Under the pieces are notes generated by a model that had not been told where the DNA came from, searched no databases, and saw only the letters and a program-made list of their open reading frames with translations. Positions 21,638 through 34,022 of a stretch of 64,000 nt of DNA are shown here, piece by piece. The translations under genes were made by a program, and so were the position numbers. This DNA is from Bimuria novae-zelandiae CBS 107.79 (Eukaryota; Ascomycota; Dothideomycetes; Pleosporales; Didymosphaeriaceae): the NCBI GenBank assembly GCA_010015655.1, contig ML976787.1:1-64000 (forward strand). The letters run 5' to 3'. Positions within the stretch are counted from its first letter, which is position 1; the number at the start of each line of letters is the position of its first letter.

Positions 21638-22113
21638 TATTACGAGCTTAGGAAACCTAGATAGTAGCACGACTATAAATAAGGATAAATAGGGGGAAGT
21701 AGATAAGGTTATACTATAGCTAGCCCGTAAGGACTCGCGGGGTCGCTTATATTAGCTAGGGTTACGTGACTCTGATCTAATAGTAGCTCTAGATTAAGGT
21801 GATCCGCTAAGAGCTTCGAACCACGGTGATCCGCCAAGGGGGCCGGATCACCTAGAGATAGAGGAAGAAACAGACTAGTATATAGTGTAGAAGATTCTCT
21901 TATATTATTTCCTTCCTTATAGTTAACTTACATATCTTCTGTGCGTGTACGTTCTCTATACAAACTAATAGTTATCTTATTTTATTATAAAATTAAATTA
22001 TCTAGCCTTGCGTTAAGTGTCGCATTAACTTATACTATTAAATAATCCGTGAAGCACCACGATACCTTACCGCCCTAACCCGGATCAGAATAAGGTGTGA
22101 GAGCCTCATAACA
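21638..22113 (+). repeat. Gypsy-I 3' LTR
   Basis: Begins TATTACGAG (TG of the 5' copy changed to TA) and ends CTCATAACA. Followed by the CTATA target duplication. Confidence 0.92.
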
Positions 22114-23642
22114 CTATATAATAGGTTAATTACTTTATAAAGCGCCACTACAACTTCTTAATCTTATAATAGATAACTAGTCTAGATAGTAATTACTATA
22201 ACGCTAATTTAGCGGTAAAATATAGGCTCTACTTTAAGCTTTTATATAAAAAGATAGCGAAGTATAGCATAAAGCCTTAGTATACTTATAATATAAATAA
22301 GAAAGGCTTCCTACTTAGTATTACTAGTTACTTAAAAAGGATCTTTAACAGGCCTCTATATAAAAGCTGCTAAGTAATATAATTAATATAAAATAATAAT
22401 TATAAGTAAATTTTACTTATTGCATATATCTGCGCTAATAGATCTACTATTAATTTATTATTAATTTATTAATCTAACGTAGAGACTTTATAATTAAGCT
22501 AGATTAAAAAAAATTAATATTAACTTTTATAGAGTCTTTATTACCTTATTAACCTCTAGCTAGTTAAATAACGAGATAAGGCTATAATAGCTAAAAGAAG
22601 TATTTAATCGCTATATAAAGGAAAAAGCTTAATAATAATAGCAACTTTTTATCCTTAATAGGTATAGATCTTACGTTACTATAGATTTTATTAACTACTA
22701 TAACTAAAATAAAATCCTCCTTATAATATTTCCCCCTTATATAACGTATGCACTATAGCCTCTAGATATCTACGTGTTTAAGTTTTTTTTAATACCTACT
22801 CTAACGAGCTCTCTGCATATCTCTATAAGAGCTAAAGACTATTAATAATTACTAAAAAAAACCTTTTTATACTCTTCTAGACAGCCTAGACTACCTTAGT
22901 TATGCTATAGTTAATTACTAAAGCTTTTAAGTATATAGGTATCTTGCCGCTAGATCTAATGCCTATTCTTAGCTAATTTAATAAAAATAAGTCTTTAGAG
23001 TAAAAATTATAAAAGAGTTATATATTAGTATTTAGCACGTTAGACTAGCGCAAAATTAACTAGCTAGTAAAGGCTATTACTAATATAGGTAGTAGTAATA
23101 AAGCTAAAAAGCTAAGTTAAACTATATACTTAATTTTTATATAAAAGTAACTTTTAGAGTATAAGAATTAAGGCCTCCGTAAGGCTTTTGCAAATAAAAA
23201 ATAGCGTTAAATAAAGAGCAAGACTTTGCCCTTTAAGTAACCTAATAAGTAGTATAAAGGAGCTGTTTTTTAATTACTTACTTAAGTATAAAAAGCGCGC
23301 GATTTTCTTAGCTAATAAAAAACAAAAATAAAAATAGTTATAATACTAAAAAAAAGTAAGTAAAAAGAGATTTAGATAGTAAATAGGTAGCTTAAAGCTT
23401 ACTTACTATAAGAGAAGCGCGTTACGTAGGTAGTAGTTAAAAATACGCACGCTAAAGAAAGAGCTAATTAGGCTACTAAGTAACACCTTAATTAGTAGGC
23501 TTATAAGACTTAATAATAACTTTAAAAATGCCTAAAAATTACTAAAAGGGGAAGTTAGAAAGCCTTAAAAGCTACTTATAAAATTATAAAGAGGTAGAAA
23601 TCTACGCTAGCACCTATTTACGCTAATATAGTAGTATCTACG
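22114..23642 (+). mobile_element. Pogo-B right part (transposase DDE region)
   Basis: It continues Pogo-B after Gypsy-I. The sequence from ATATAATAGGTTAATTACTTTAT corresponds to 60322 onward in Pogo-A. It is cut at 23643 by the Copia-I LTR. The last 200 bp expected from Pogo-A, including the right terminal repeat, are not found on the far side of Copia-I. Confidence 0.85.
22119..23600 (+). pseudogene. Pogo-B transposase, DDE and C-terminal region
   Basis: The frame reads RYRLYFKLLYKKIAKY, then YTYN-NKKGFLLSIT near 22283-22325 (Pogo-A: HTYNMDEKGFLLGIT), the equivalent of ACICGDGSTVN as AYICANRSTIN near 22426, and the Lys/Gln-rich C-terminal part to about 23600. It is more damaged than Pogo-A, with many TAG/TAA and Asp-to-Asn changes. 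Confidence 0.75.
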
Positions 23643-23811
23643 TGTTAGATAAGATGCTTGCGTGCGATAAGGTATGATAATTGGTGATAATTGTGTCTTG
23701 TTCTCTGTCAACTCTGTTGGGTTGGTTTTAACCCCTGGGCTAGTACGATAAGCGCTGTGGTCCCTGCTTAATTGTGCAGATCCGACCTCAACGCACTTAT
23801 TCTATCTAATA
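23643..23811 (-). repeat. Copia-I 3' LTR (element on minus strand)
   Basis: TGTTAGATAAGATG to CTATCTAATA on the plus strand; 169 bp; matches 34023-34191 apart from C/T and G/A changes. Confidence 0.88.
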
Positions 23812-23829
23812 CACCCCCTTAGCTTAGAA

Positions 23830-25976
23830 ATCCTTGCAGGCTAAATTATATTATAGTTTCTTATTATGCAAGCGCGAGGTCTTTAAGTTATTCTTAAATC
23901 TCCTTAAGAGGCGCTTTATTCGTTACCTTAGGTCTCTTTACTTCTACTAGTCTAAGTTAAGTTAGGAACCTTTCCCACTTATTAACTAGGAGGACCTTTA
24001 TAAAGCCGTCGGCGATCATATCTGCTAATTACACGTACTCTACTTTTATCTTTCTAGTAGAGACTTCCTGTCTTAGCTAGTGATTGTAAATGTTAACGTA
24101 TTATAGTTTGGTCTGGAGCTTAGATATCTCCTTAGTCACCAGTCGAATAGTTTACTTGTTATCGCATTAGATGGTAATTAACGATAAAAGTAGTTTAATC
24201 TATAGTTTATCTAATAGTCGTGAAATAAAGATTACTTCCTTAGCTACTTGTGATAAGGCGAGAAGCTCTGCTTTAATTATTAAAGTTATAATAGTGTCTT
24301 GTTTGTTTGCTCTCCAGGCAATAAGTCTATTAAATAGCTTAATAGCGTATTCTTGCGAGCTCTTTCTATCTAGTATGTTATTAGCAAATAAAGCATCGCT
24401 AGCTACTTAAAGGTAGTTACCCCCTCTAAGTTACAGTGCTCTCCATCTAGTGCTAGACAAGTATAGTAGTACTCGATCGGCGGCATTATGATGTTTAGAG
24501 CCCGGATTTAATAGGAACCAAGCTAGCCTTAAGGTTACAAAGGCGATGTCTAATTAGGTTATTACTATCGCGAATAGAAGTAATCTAATTTTGTATTAGT
24601 ATTTGTTAATTTCTAAGGGTGTTGCTAAGCCTGTTCGAGGCTTTAACTTGGTAGCAGCTATTAGGGTATCGTGACGGATGTCTTTCCTATTAACTAGTTA
24701 ACTAATCTTCTCTACGTATGCGGCTTAAGAGAGTTAGATCTTCTAGTAACTTTAGTCCCTAATAACCTCTACGCTAAGAAACTACTAAAGGTCGTTTCCT
24801 CTAGTAAAGATGTATTTCTCCCGTAGGCGCTTAATTGTTTACTAGGCTTCTTACTCTTTCTGCTTGTGATACGCTACTATAATATCGTCAATATAGAAGA
24901 AGATAATAATTCTATCTTTAATAAGGTAGCATGGCTCGTGAGGCATAGTTTAGAAGTTAAGAGTTTTAAGTATTGTGGTAAATTCTCTCTGCTAGAGGAG
25001 TGGTGAGATCCGTAGACTATATAGAGTCTTGTTAACTTGGAGGATTGTTCCAGGTTTTTGATAGCCGTGGGGCATTCTTATGTATACTTCTTAATCTATC
25101 GTTGCATGGACAAAGGCGTTCGTGACGTTGTATTATTTGAGCTCTAAGTCGTGGTGGGCTATAATTGCTATTAGCATTTAGAATAACTGGCTGGCAAGCG
25201 TGGCTGCGTAAGTGTCCTGCGAGGTAATATTCTATTATTAATTACTATAAATGACTAGTCGCGCCTTACACTTTAGCAAGCGATAGTGCTTATTAAGTTT
25301 GTAGGTGTATACCTACATATAGTTAAGGATCTGTTATCCTGTCAACGTAATCTTCTTTATTAGTACCTCTAACTATAATTTTATTTATTAATAGCTTATA
25401 AGATAGGCCTATTTTGCTTCTTTAAATAGTTCACCCATCGGGTGGTCCTTAAGCTTGGTACGGCACGTTGGCAGAGGTGGGAGTTAACTTTAATAGGGCT
25501 TTAAGCCTTTAGCGAGCATTCTTATTATCTTTGCCTTATCTATAATATCCTCTCCGTATTTCCTAACGTGGCTAGCTTAGGTTCCTGCCATAAAGGCTGC
25601 TGCCTAGGGGGCAGTCTTAGGCGACCTATATTATATTACTTTAAATTTATTTTTAGCTATTAACTAAGCAAGCAATACTGCAGGTGGCGGTGTAGATAAA
25701 AGAGTTAGGTAACTATCTCTAATTTTTCTCCCTTAATAGTAGCCTGGCGGGTCTACTTTGCCTTAATAGTCTAGAAAGTCCTTAGCGGCCTTATCCTTAT
25801 AGAAGGACTCCGTTTCTAGTTGCTAAATAAGAGTTAGTAGTTTAATAGTCCTTACATGCATGGCTATTTCTTCTAGCGTGTTATATATAAGGTTATCTAT
25901 TAGATTTTTAGTCTTCCTGTTAAATATAGACTGCTTGTTAAAGATAACGTCTCGGGTGCTAATCACCTTGGCGAGT
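23830..25976 (-). pseudogene. Copia-I pol, RT and RNase H part
   Basis: On the minus strand: the RT catalytic motif FFYIDDIIVAY-like near 24865-24900; then SLVNRKDIRH and KPRTGLATPLEIN; RNase H with ASDALFANNILDRKSSQEYA near 24330-24390, AIKLFNRLIAWRANKQDTI and AELLALSQVAKEV; and a terminal VEYV-LADMIADGFIKVL near 23990-24050. This is the order of Ty1/Copia pol. It has TAG/TAA stops and at least one frameshift near 25200-25300. It continues at 31405 after Copia-II. Confidence 0.82.
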
Positions 25977-25981
25977 AATAG

Positions 25982-26145
25982 TGTCACGGTTTATAGCTCT
26001 TTCTCTCATGACACCTATCTGGGACTAGCGTTGTTTGTGCCTGTGCACCTATACCTTCTGTAGTTCCTAGATAGTACAACCTCAGTTCAATCCTGCAATC
26101 TTTTCCACTGCGTACTGTCCGCTCAGCGCTCTGCTCACCGCGACA
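25982..26145 (+). repeat. Copia-II 5' LTR
   Basis: TGTCACGG to CCGCGACA, 164 bp, identical to the 3' LTR. Confidence 0.95.
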
Positions 26146-26158
26146 GTTATGAGCCCGG
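26146..26158 (+). promoter_or_regulatory. Copia-II primer-binding site (half tRNA-iMet type)
   Basis: GTTATGAGCCCGG directly follows the 5' LTR. Its complement CCGGGCTCATAAC has the form of an initiator tRNA-Met anticodon stem-loop (GGGCTCATAAC with anticodon CAT), as in Drosophila copia, which is primed by an internally cleaved tRNA-iMet half. Confidence 0.75.
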
Positions 26159-26323
26159 CTTGCACCTTGGATTGTTCTCACCTGCTGCTGTAACGTCACT
26201 CAACACACGAGCTGCACGTTGCTATACCGCGTTCTTTACAACGCACCTGTTACCGCGTTCTCACAACGCACATACTAGGATCTCTGCCTGGATCCATCAA
26301 TACAGTCGACTATAGCCTCTACA

Positions 26324-29300
26324 ATGGCTACTGAGTCCGACCCCGCAGTGACGCGTGTCACTATCATACTGAACACACCAGACGACTAGTTTACCTAGTT
26401 GTTCATTCGCCGAGACGTTGCCAACCGCCACGGTCTCTGGCAATACATCAACCCTGACGTAGCGAAGGAGAATCTCCCCGAGCTACAGGAGCCAATTAAG
26501 CCTTAACTTACTAATTACGAGCTTAAAGCTACCAGGCTCTCTTACCTTACCGCCGACGATCGAGAATCCTATCGATGGGAATGCGATCGATAGGAACGCC
26601 GCCGCACTAAGTACCGCACTTAAACAAAGGCACTAGCCAACCTAAACACAGATATCAGCAAGACAATTGCTGCACGTCACATACACCTGATTAAGGATCA
26701 CGATACCCCGTACGACCGACTGGTCACACTCAAAAAGTTCTTTTGTCCTACAGACGCGACACGCCGTCGCGAGCTAGCCAACAAATATAACACCCTTAAG
26801 ACTGCGCCACGAGCTGCGAAGAAGATCGAGCAATGGCTATCAGACTGGGTATACATCACAGCTCAGGGCAAGGCTGTCAGCCTGCCTGAGACTGACGGTA
26901 ATCGACCACAGGAAGACTTCCTCATTGCCTGCAAGGCACTCGATCAAGAGTACGCCACGTCCTGCCTGCGAGAGATCTTCAAGCATGAAGCGCGAGGCAC
27001 TACCACCGAGATCTCATCTCTAGAGACTTACGTCGCCGAGATGACCACCTATCTACGCCGTACAAAGCCACACTCTACTGGACTGGCAGTCTCCGCTGCT
27101 GAGCTTGGAGTCACAAGGCAAGTTGATGCTAAACATGCCGACAGCCGAGGTAGCAGTCGTGACCGAGACAAGCCATCCAGAAACTGTGTCTGCGGGAAGA
27201 GGCACTGGTACACTGATTGCTTCATTCTCAACCCACAAAACCCACGACGTCCGAAGGACTATCAGCCTACTGCTGAGGAGATACAGAAGGTTAAGGAAGC
27301 ACAAAAGGATCCTAAGGTTAACAAGCGCATAGAGACTGCTCTAGCCAAATAGGCAGCCCGACAACCTCAGAACACTACATCGTTACGAATTGACAACGGC
27401 CAAGCTCCTGCTAAGGATAGCAGTACATTTGTGGCAGTTGTTAGCCTATCACACATGAGTTTCAATCAACCTAATTCTCTCGAAATCGAATCTCTCGAGG
27501 AGCAATCGAACGACGACTCGAACGTGATCACGATAGACACCGATACTGAGCCTAAAGGAGAGCTTACAGTGATNNNNNNNNNNNNNNNNNNNNNNNNNNN
27601 NNNNNNNNNNNNNNNNNNNNNNNNNNNNNNNNNNNNNNNNNNNNNNNNNNNNNNNNNNNNNNNNNNNNNNNNNNNNNNNNNNNNNNNNNNNNNNNNNNNN
27701 NNNNNNNNNNNNNNNNNNNNNNNNNNNNNNNNNNNNNNNNNNNNNNNNNNNNNNNNNNNNNNNNNNNNNNNNNNNNNNNNNNNNNNNNNNNNNNNNNNNN
27801 NNNNNNNNNNNNNNNNNNNNNNNNNNNNNNNNNNNNNNNNNNNNNNNNNNNNNNNNNNNNNNNNNNNNNNNNNNNNNNNNNNNNNNNNNNNNNNNNNNNN
27901 NNNNNNNNNNNNNNNNNNNNNNNNNNNNNNNNNNNNNNAACCGTCCTACGTCATCGCACAACTCGAGTACAATGGAGGACACTGGCTAATCGATGCTGAG
28001 CCATCACGCCGACCGCCGTTATCGCTTCTACACCCACCGTTGAGTACGTTTGGAGCATCATATCGCCCGTCGTACGCACCAAAGCCAACCAACGTCGTTG
28101 ACCGACGTGTTGCACATCAGATCTGGGGCCACCCAGGCCGCAAGGCAGTCAAACAACTAGAGGCAAACGTCACTGGCGTTCAACTAACAGGAGAACACAT
28201 AGACTGTCTCTATCAAACATGTATTAAAGCTCGAATGACTTATATCATCTCGAGACGCCCGGCTGAGAGCCGTGCACAACAACCATTCTATCAAATTGCG
28301 ATAGACATTATTTATATTGTCCCTGTGGGAGAGGAATGCATCGATGGCAGCAAATACGCCCTACACTCTATAGACGAATACTCGAAGTGGCATGAGATCG
28401 CCACAATACGCCGCAAGGATAAGTCAACTCTTATACGTTGGTTCATGTCTTTGATACGAAGGATTCAGCGCGTGTACAACGCTAACGTAGTCGCCATTCG
28501 ATGCGACAACGAGAAAGGATTTAGAAACGATCTTATCAACACAACAGAAGAGCTGGGTATGCTGTATGAGCCAGCACCAGCCGGAACAAAGGAGCCAAAT
28601 GGACTAATCGAACGCGCTGGCGGAGTACTCACTCAGCGAGCTCGCGCTATGCGCATACACGCCAATCTGCCAAAGAGTCTATCACATGAGCTGTATCGCA
28701 CCGCCGCATATATACTCAATCGCACGCCTACTGAAGCACTAGGATGGAAGACACCGTACGAGGTAGTATAGGAACGAAAACCACTCGTCGCTCATATAAG
28801 GCCTATCAGCTGTCGCGCCTACGTCTACAATCGCGATCTAAGAGCTGCCGACAAGCTTGAATCACGCACTCTGATCGGCCACCTCGTTAGCTACCAAGGC
28901 ACCAATATCTTCCGCATCTGGCTGCCTACAAAAGACACTATTATCGTCACCCGCGACGTCGTATTCGAGCCTACACTCTTCTTTGATAAGATAGATAGGT
29001 ATGCGTCAGGATCAGTGCTCGAAGAGGTGATCGAACTACTCGAATATCCAAAAGAACATCAACATGATGATGTTGGTATCGAAGATCTGTTGACTGCTCG
29101 TCAACGTCGCCACCCAGCAGAGACACCTACGACCTCAGCTTCGAGAGCTGCAGGCTCCCAGGTGGGGGGTGAACAGATAGACGACGCATTCGAATCGACA
29201 CAGCAACAGCAACAGCTACCTACTCCAAGACCTACAATGTCTACTGCCACAAGCAATCGCACTCCTGAGAGTGATAAAGTACCCAAGGGCTATCGCTAAC

Positions 29301-31180
29301 GCGGCGAGAGAGCTCCACGAGACGTTAACCTAGACCTAACTAACACGAGCTTGATCATCACTGGCAAACGCAATCGAAAGCAGAAAGATCTAAATAACTT
29401 TGTAATTTACACATACGCAACAGCGCTAGGAGCTACACCTCTTATTAACTATCTCTATACATTTTCGACCGAGATTCGCTCTATACCTACTATAGATAAG
29501 ATACCAAGAATCTATTAATCGCAGCTGCCACCTCTGCCGAAGGCAATAAAGCAGCTTGAAACACACACATTTAGCAATCAATTTCGACGCGCTATGGAGG
29601 TTGAGTGGCAAGCTCTACGCGCCAAAGGAGTCTTTAGGAAGACTATAAAAACAAAGGCCTCTGCAGACGCTGAGGTGCTACCGTTAATGTAGATATTCGC
29701 ATACAAGATTAACAAAGAAGGATACCTCTCACGGTTTAAAGCTCGACTCGTTGTTCGAGGAGATCTTCAAGCTCCACTTAACAACACATACGCTGCTACA
29801 CTCGCGATCCGCAACTTTCGCGCTCTTATTACAATCGCCAATTACTTTAATCTAGAGCTGAAGCAGTACGATGTTCCTACTGCCTTCCTGAACGCTGAGA
29901 TTGATCGGAAGCTATACGCTGAAACACCTGAGCCATTCCGCCACACTAAAGGCGAGATTATGCTGGTGCTCCGCGCCCTGTACGGCCTGAAGGAGTCATC
30001 ACTACTATGGTATGACAAACTACGTCGACAACTTGTTAAGCTAGGTCTAAAGCCAGTTGAAGGCTTTCCTTACTTATACACGAGCCGCTGGCTCATCCTA
30101 TTCGTCTATATTAACAACATTATCATGGCATATCATCAGTCTAATGCCTATCACCACAGGTCTTTTAAGAAGGATCTGGTGGACCTATACAACATTAAAG
30201 CTATGGGAGACCTTACCTAGTTTCTCAGAATCCGCATTATACGCGATCGAGCCCTGCACAAGACGTGGCTAGTCTAGGACGCGTTTATCAACAAGATATG
30301 CGCTTGATTCAGCATCAAAGCTGTGGGCAAGGCTCCAGACATTCCACTAGCAGAGAACTAGCTGCCACAGTCTACTAAGGAACCTGATTTATCGCGAACA
30401 AAGCTCTATTAGCAACTAGTTAGCTCTCTCGCATATATCGCTGTCTAGGGTAGACCTGACGTCGCCCAAACGCACGTCGTCTTTGCTTGTCACCTTACCA
30501 ACCCAGGACAGTCACACATCTCGAAAATCCGGAAGACCTGGCGCTACCTACTCAGCACGAAGGCTCTTGCACTTGAAGCCTCTGCTAGCGCGCAGGACAT
30601 GGCTGAGTATCTATCTAACGATCCAACATATCGCGATCCTCTCTTCTTTAGATCCTCTAACGCCTTATACGCTAACAAGCCTAAGACTCGCTAAAGCTCT
30701 CAAGGCTATGCTTTCAAGTTCGGAGGACTAATAATCGACTAGAAGTCAACAGTACAACGCACAGTCACAAAATCAACTATAGAATCTGAATTACTGGCTC
30801 TATCACTTGCTAGCTCGCAGATAGAAGAATGGATGCGATTCTTCTCTAGTATCAACCTTACTCTCGACTGTACACCTACTATCTGGTGTGATAATCAGCA
30901 GACCGTTAGTATTATTACTAAATAGCAAGATAAGCTTTATACAAAGGTTAAACATGTCGACATCCACCAGCTCTAGATTCGACAGGAAGTTGAAGCCTCT
31001 CGTATCAACGTTAAATGGGTCCCCACCGACCATATGCCTGCCGATGGACTCACAAAGATTCTACCTAAGCAGAAGTTTGCAGACTTCGTCCGCCAAATTA
31101 GCCTCGTTAATATTACCGAGCGTCTGAAGGGCCTGCGTCAAACTGATGGCAACAATCTTGATAGTATCTATATACACTGA
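26324..31180 (+). pseudogene. Copia-II gag-pol polyprotein with about 20 in-frame stops
   Basis: From ATG 26324 to TGA 31178-31180 one frame (1618 codons, gap included) is kept with no frameshift. Order: gag (to about 27180), knuckle CVCGKRHWYTDC near 27189-27225, gap, GAG-pre-integrase (HQIWGHPGRKAVKQL near 28115-28160), integrase (DIIYIVP, DEYSKWHEIAT, then EPNGLIERAGG near 28593-28625), RT (FKARLVVRGDLQAP near 29735-29780; YGLKESSLLWYDKLR; catalytic site FVYINNIIMAYH near 30101-30136) and RNase H (SSQGYAFKFGG, ADGLTKILPKQKF). About 20 stops: some 14 TAG, 5 TAA, one TGA. The YIDD expected in RT is YINN. In-frame stop examples: 26387, 27350, 28769, 29297, 30218. Confidence 0.92.
27574..27938. 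other. Assembly gap (365 N)
   Basis: A run of N inside Copia-II between the gag C-terminus and the pre-integrase region, where copia elements carry the protease. Its length may be an estimate. Confidence 0.99.
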
Positions 31181-31235
31181 TACTGATCAGCTGTCATTGA
31201 CTCCCTACCTGGGCGTCCACGCCAGCTGGGGGGTG

Positions 31236-31399
31236 TGTCACGGTTTATAGCTCTTTCTCTCATGACACCTATCTGGGACTAGCGTTGTTTGTGCCTGTGC
31301 ACCTATACCTTCTGTAGTTCCTAGATAGTACAACCTCAGTTCAATCCTGCAATCTTTTCCACTGCGTACTGTCCGCTCAGCGCTCTGCTCACCGCGACA
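31236..31399 (+). repeat. Copia-II 3' LTR
   Basis: Identical to 25982-26145; preceded by the tract GCTGGGGGGTG and followed by AATAG. Confidence 0.95.
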
Positions 31400-31404
31400 A
31401 ATAG

Positions 31405-34000
31405 TATCTAAATACAATAGATATTTAAAGATTAGTATCTAATAAGATAGCTAATTTAAGCTTTTAGATCGAGGCGTTGTAAACGTGATTTGCCTTGGTA
31501 AGTGTCGTCGGTCATCGCAAAGGCTTTGCAGCCATACGCCTTTAGGTAGGCAAGATTAGGTTTCCGTAGTAAAGTTACGATCCTATTACTAAACGTAACT
31601 TGTGTAAAAAATATCTCGTATAGCGTCTTTTAGTTATTCGCGTAATTTAGTGTTTAATTATAGAGGTATACTATAGCCCTTATAACTTTAGGCTATAGTT
31701 CCTAAGATAGGTTAGCGTCGAGTCGCATTGCGCGTGATTTCTCTTTGTTTACACCCCCTAAGCGTTTGGCACCTCTATTCTAAGCTTAGGTGTCTAGGGC
31801 CAAAGGCTCGATAATAATTCCTTAGGTTGCTAACTAATATTCTACTTCTAGTTTAACTATAGTAATTTCATTATCTGCCTCGATAGTTTTAACTGTTATG
31901 TTGTAGTAGTTCTTAAGGAATAGGAAAAAGGTTAAAAGGATCTTAATAATTAATTTTGCCGTTCTATTATCTGTAAAGTAAAAGTCCTATTATAGTCCTA
32001 AGAATTTGTTAGTAATTAATATTTAGCTCTTTTCTTTAGTGACGCTTTGCGTTTCGTATATATAGAAATTAATAGTTAGCCTCTCTCTAGGTCCTTTAGT
32101 GTTGATCCGTGGCGCGCGGCTAATCTGTCGTTTTAATTTTACTCTGCTACAGGAGTTACACTTAACTATTATAATCCCTTTTACGCGCACCCCCTTAGCT
32201 TGCTGCACTAGGTGCTTAATTACTACTAGTCTAGGGTGTCCTAGTCTCTTATGCTAGAGCATGGCTAACGCTCTCTATAGTACTTTTTTTATTTAAGAGG
32301 TGATCTTGCGTGTATAATATAAGGTAGGTGGTAGTAGGTTATACTTAAGTACCTACTAGCCGTGGATCTTGGTAAGATTCCTAATAATTATGTTATCTAG
32401 TCCTCTTAGAGTAGTTAGGTCTATTTACGTATCCCACTAGATTCCTCTCTATCTTAGTAGTTAAAAAGAGACTAAATTATATAGTAGGTTAGGGCAGATA
32501 GCTACGTCGTGCAGGACTAATTTAGTTATTCTAGACTAACTTTTTAGGGTTAGATTAATAGAGCTGTATCCTTTTATCTATATCTTCGTATTCCCAGCCT
32601 ATATGTAGTCTCTGGGCATAGAAGGACGGAAGTTATAGATGCGGTTAAGGTTGTTCGTAATGTAGCAGGTTAATCCTAAGTCGAGGATAAACGATCGCTT
32701 TAATAGGTAGTTATTAATTTCTGTCTTAACAGGCGCTAAGGTAAACGTGGCGTTAACTTTTAATATTCTCTGCCCCTTTAGTTACTTGTTAGGGATCTCT
32801 AGCGTTAGAGTATATAATTATTTAAGAATTAGCGTTTGCGATCAGGTTCTACTTTATCTATAGATTAGCCCTTAGAACGTTGCGTTATTCTTACGCTTAA
32901 ATTTAATAAGCTTGCTTATAGTCTTATTTAGTTTCTACTATTTAGGAGCTTGGTCTACGTTAATATAATAGCAATCCCTAATACTATGGCGTTATCTACA
33001 GGCAGGGCATTTTGCTCCTGCTATTATAGCTAGCTCTTAATCTAAAGGCTGCTTAAGCTTGGCATTTTTGCTAGCTATACGTTAATTACAGGGTCTACCC
33101 TAGTTTTTATTAGATAGCGCGCTTTTAGCATAGGAGGCGTCCTTACTATTACTTTAGGTAGTTGCACCACCTTTAGCCAGATACGATATATTATTAAATA
33201 TAAAGACTACTTTATGTTTCTCTAATCTAAGGGGATAGTTTATTATTATATATTCTTAAAAGCGTTTTATTACCTCCTTCTGGCTCATGCTAGCTGCAAA
33301 TCGACCATTATCTTAAAAGTTTATAGACTATATAGGAGCAACTTTGTTTACGGCTACTAAGAAGTCTTTTGTAATTACATTTAATTATAATAGTTTAGCG
33401 ACTTAATATATCTCTGCCTTAGTGGCTGCTTAGTCATACTTAGCTAGCTATGTGTCCCATTACGACGCGCTTCTTATTAGTCTAAGTAAGGCAAGATATT
33501 AATCGCGGGCTCGTTCTTATTTAATTTGTTTATTAACTTTAACTGTTAACTTTAGGTTAGTAATCTATTAGCGTAGTAACTTCTCTGGAAGGCAGCACGT
33601 GCGCAATAGGTATGGCAATACAGTTAACTAGATAAAGGCCACGATATATTAGAGGCTTACTTATTTCTTCTTGTACTCGTGTCTATCGTTCTTGTATTGT
33701 TTAACGAGGATCTTATAGTATTTAAGATCTTCCTTAAACGCCTTTTATCCTGCTACTAATAGTTTAGTCTATCTTATTAGGATTTCGACGTTTGCGGCTG
33801 TTGCGTATCTAGCGATTATTAGGGCTCTAATAGCTACTAGTTTCGTTATTAACGGGACAGTTACCATTAGATTAACTTTGTCCTAGATATTGTGAATAAC
33901 GCATCTAACTTGCAGCTACGTTATCTATCCCGTGTAGTTAGTGTAATCTCTTAGCGTTACTGTGGGATCGCGGTAAGGTTGCTACGCTATTTTATATTAG
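31405..34000 (-). pseudogene. Copia-I gag and integrase part
   Basis: The minus strand from about 33975 gives a copia gag; SYLAKGGATT then CPAYRHSIRDCYYINVDQ near 32940-33010 is a CxxC..H..C knuckle remnant. GAG-pre-integrase HKRLGHPRLVVIKHL lies near 32210-32255, CNSC near 32150, and the integrase core ends in KRLGGVNKEKSRAMRLDANL near 31690-31760 and VYLYN-TPNYA near 31640-31660. Copia-II entered just after this point. Dense TAG/TAA stops. Confidence 0.8.
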
Positions 34001-34022
34001 TTAAAGTAGTAAGACTTTTAAT

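Larger units (their letters stand above)
7680..22113 (+). mobile_element. Gypsy-I LTR retrotransposon with nested insertions
   Basis: Two 476-bp LTRs (7680-8155 and 21638-22113) in direct orientation are flanked by the 5-bp duplication CTATA (7675-7679 and 22114-22118). Internal order gag, protease, RT, RNase H, integrase, chromodomain identifies a chromovirus-type Ty3/Gypsy. Three insertions interrupt it: a solo LTR at 11421-11712, LINE-II at 14575-21559, and inside the latter Pogo-D. A purine-rich tract (about 21624-21637) precedes the 3' LTR. LTR differences are mainly C/T and G/A. Confidence 0.93.
25982..31399 (+). mobile_element. Copia-II LTR retrotransposon, identical LTRs
   Basis: Two 164-bp LTRs (25982-26145 and 31236-31399) are identical base for base, and the duplication AATAG flanks the element (25977-25981 and 31400-31404). 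It has a primer-binding site, a single gag-pol frame and a polypurine tract (GGGGGG near 31228). It is far less altered than the elements around it, and contains the assembly gap 27574-27938. Confidence 0.95.

Noticed and set aside
27049..27304. Several overlapping frames on both strands in Copia-II gag
   Set aside because: Shadows of the gag-pol frame that starts at 26324.
27449..27982. Minus-strand frame of 177 codons across the assembly gap
   Set aside because: Mostly N; the coding strand of Copia-II is plus. It is a shadow frame.
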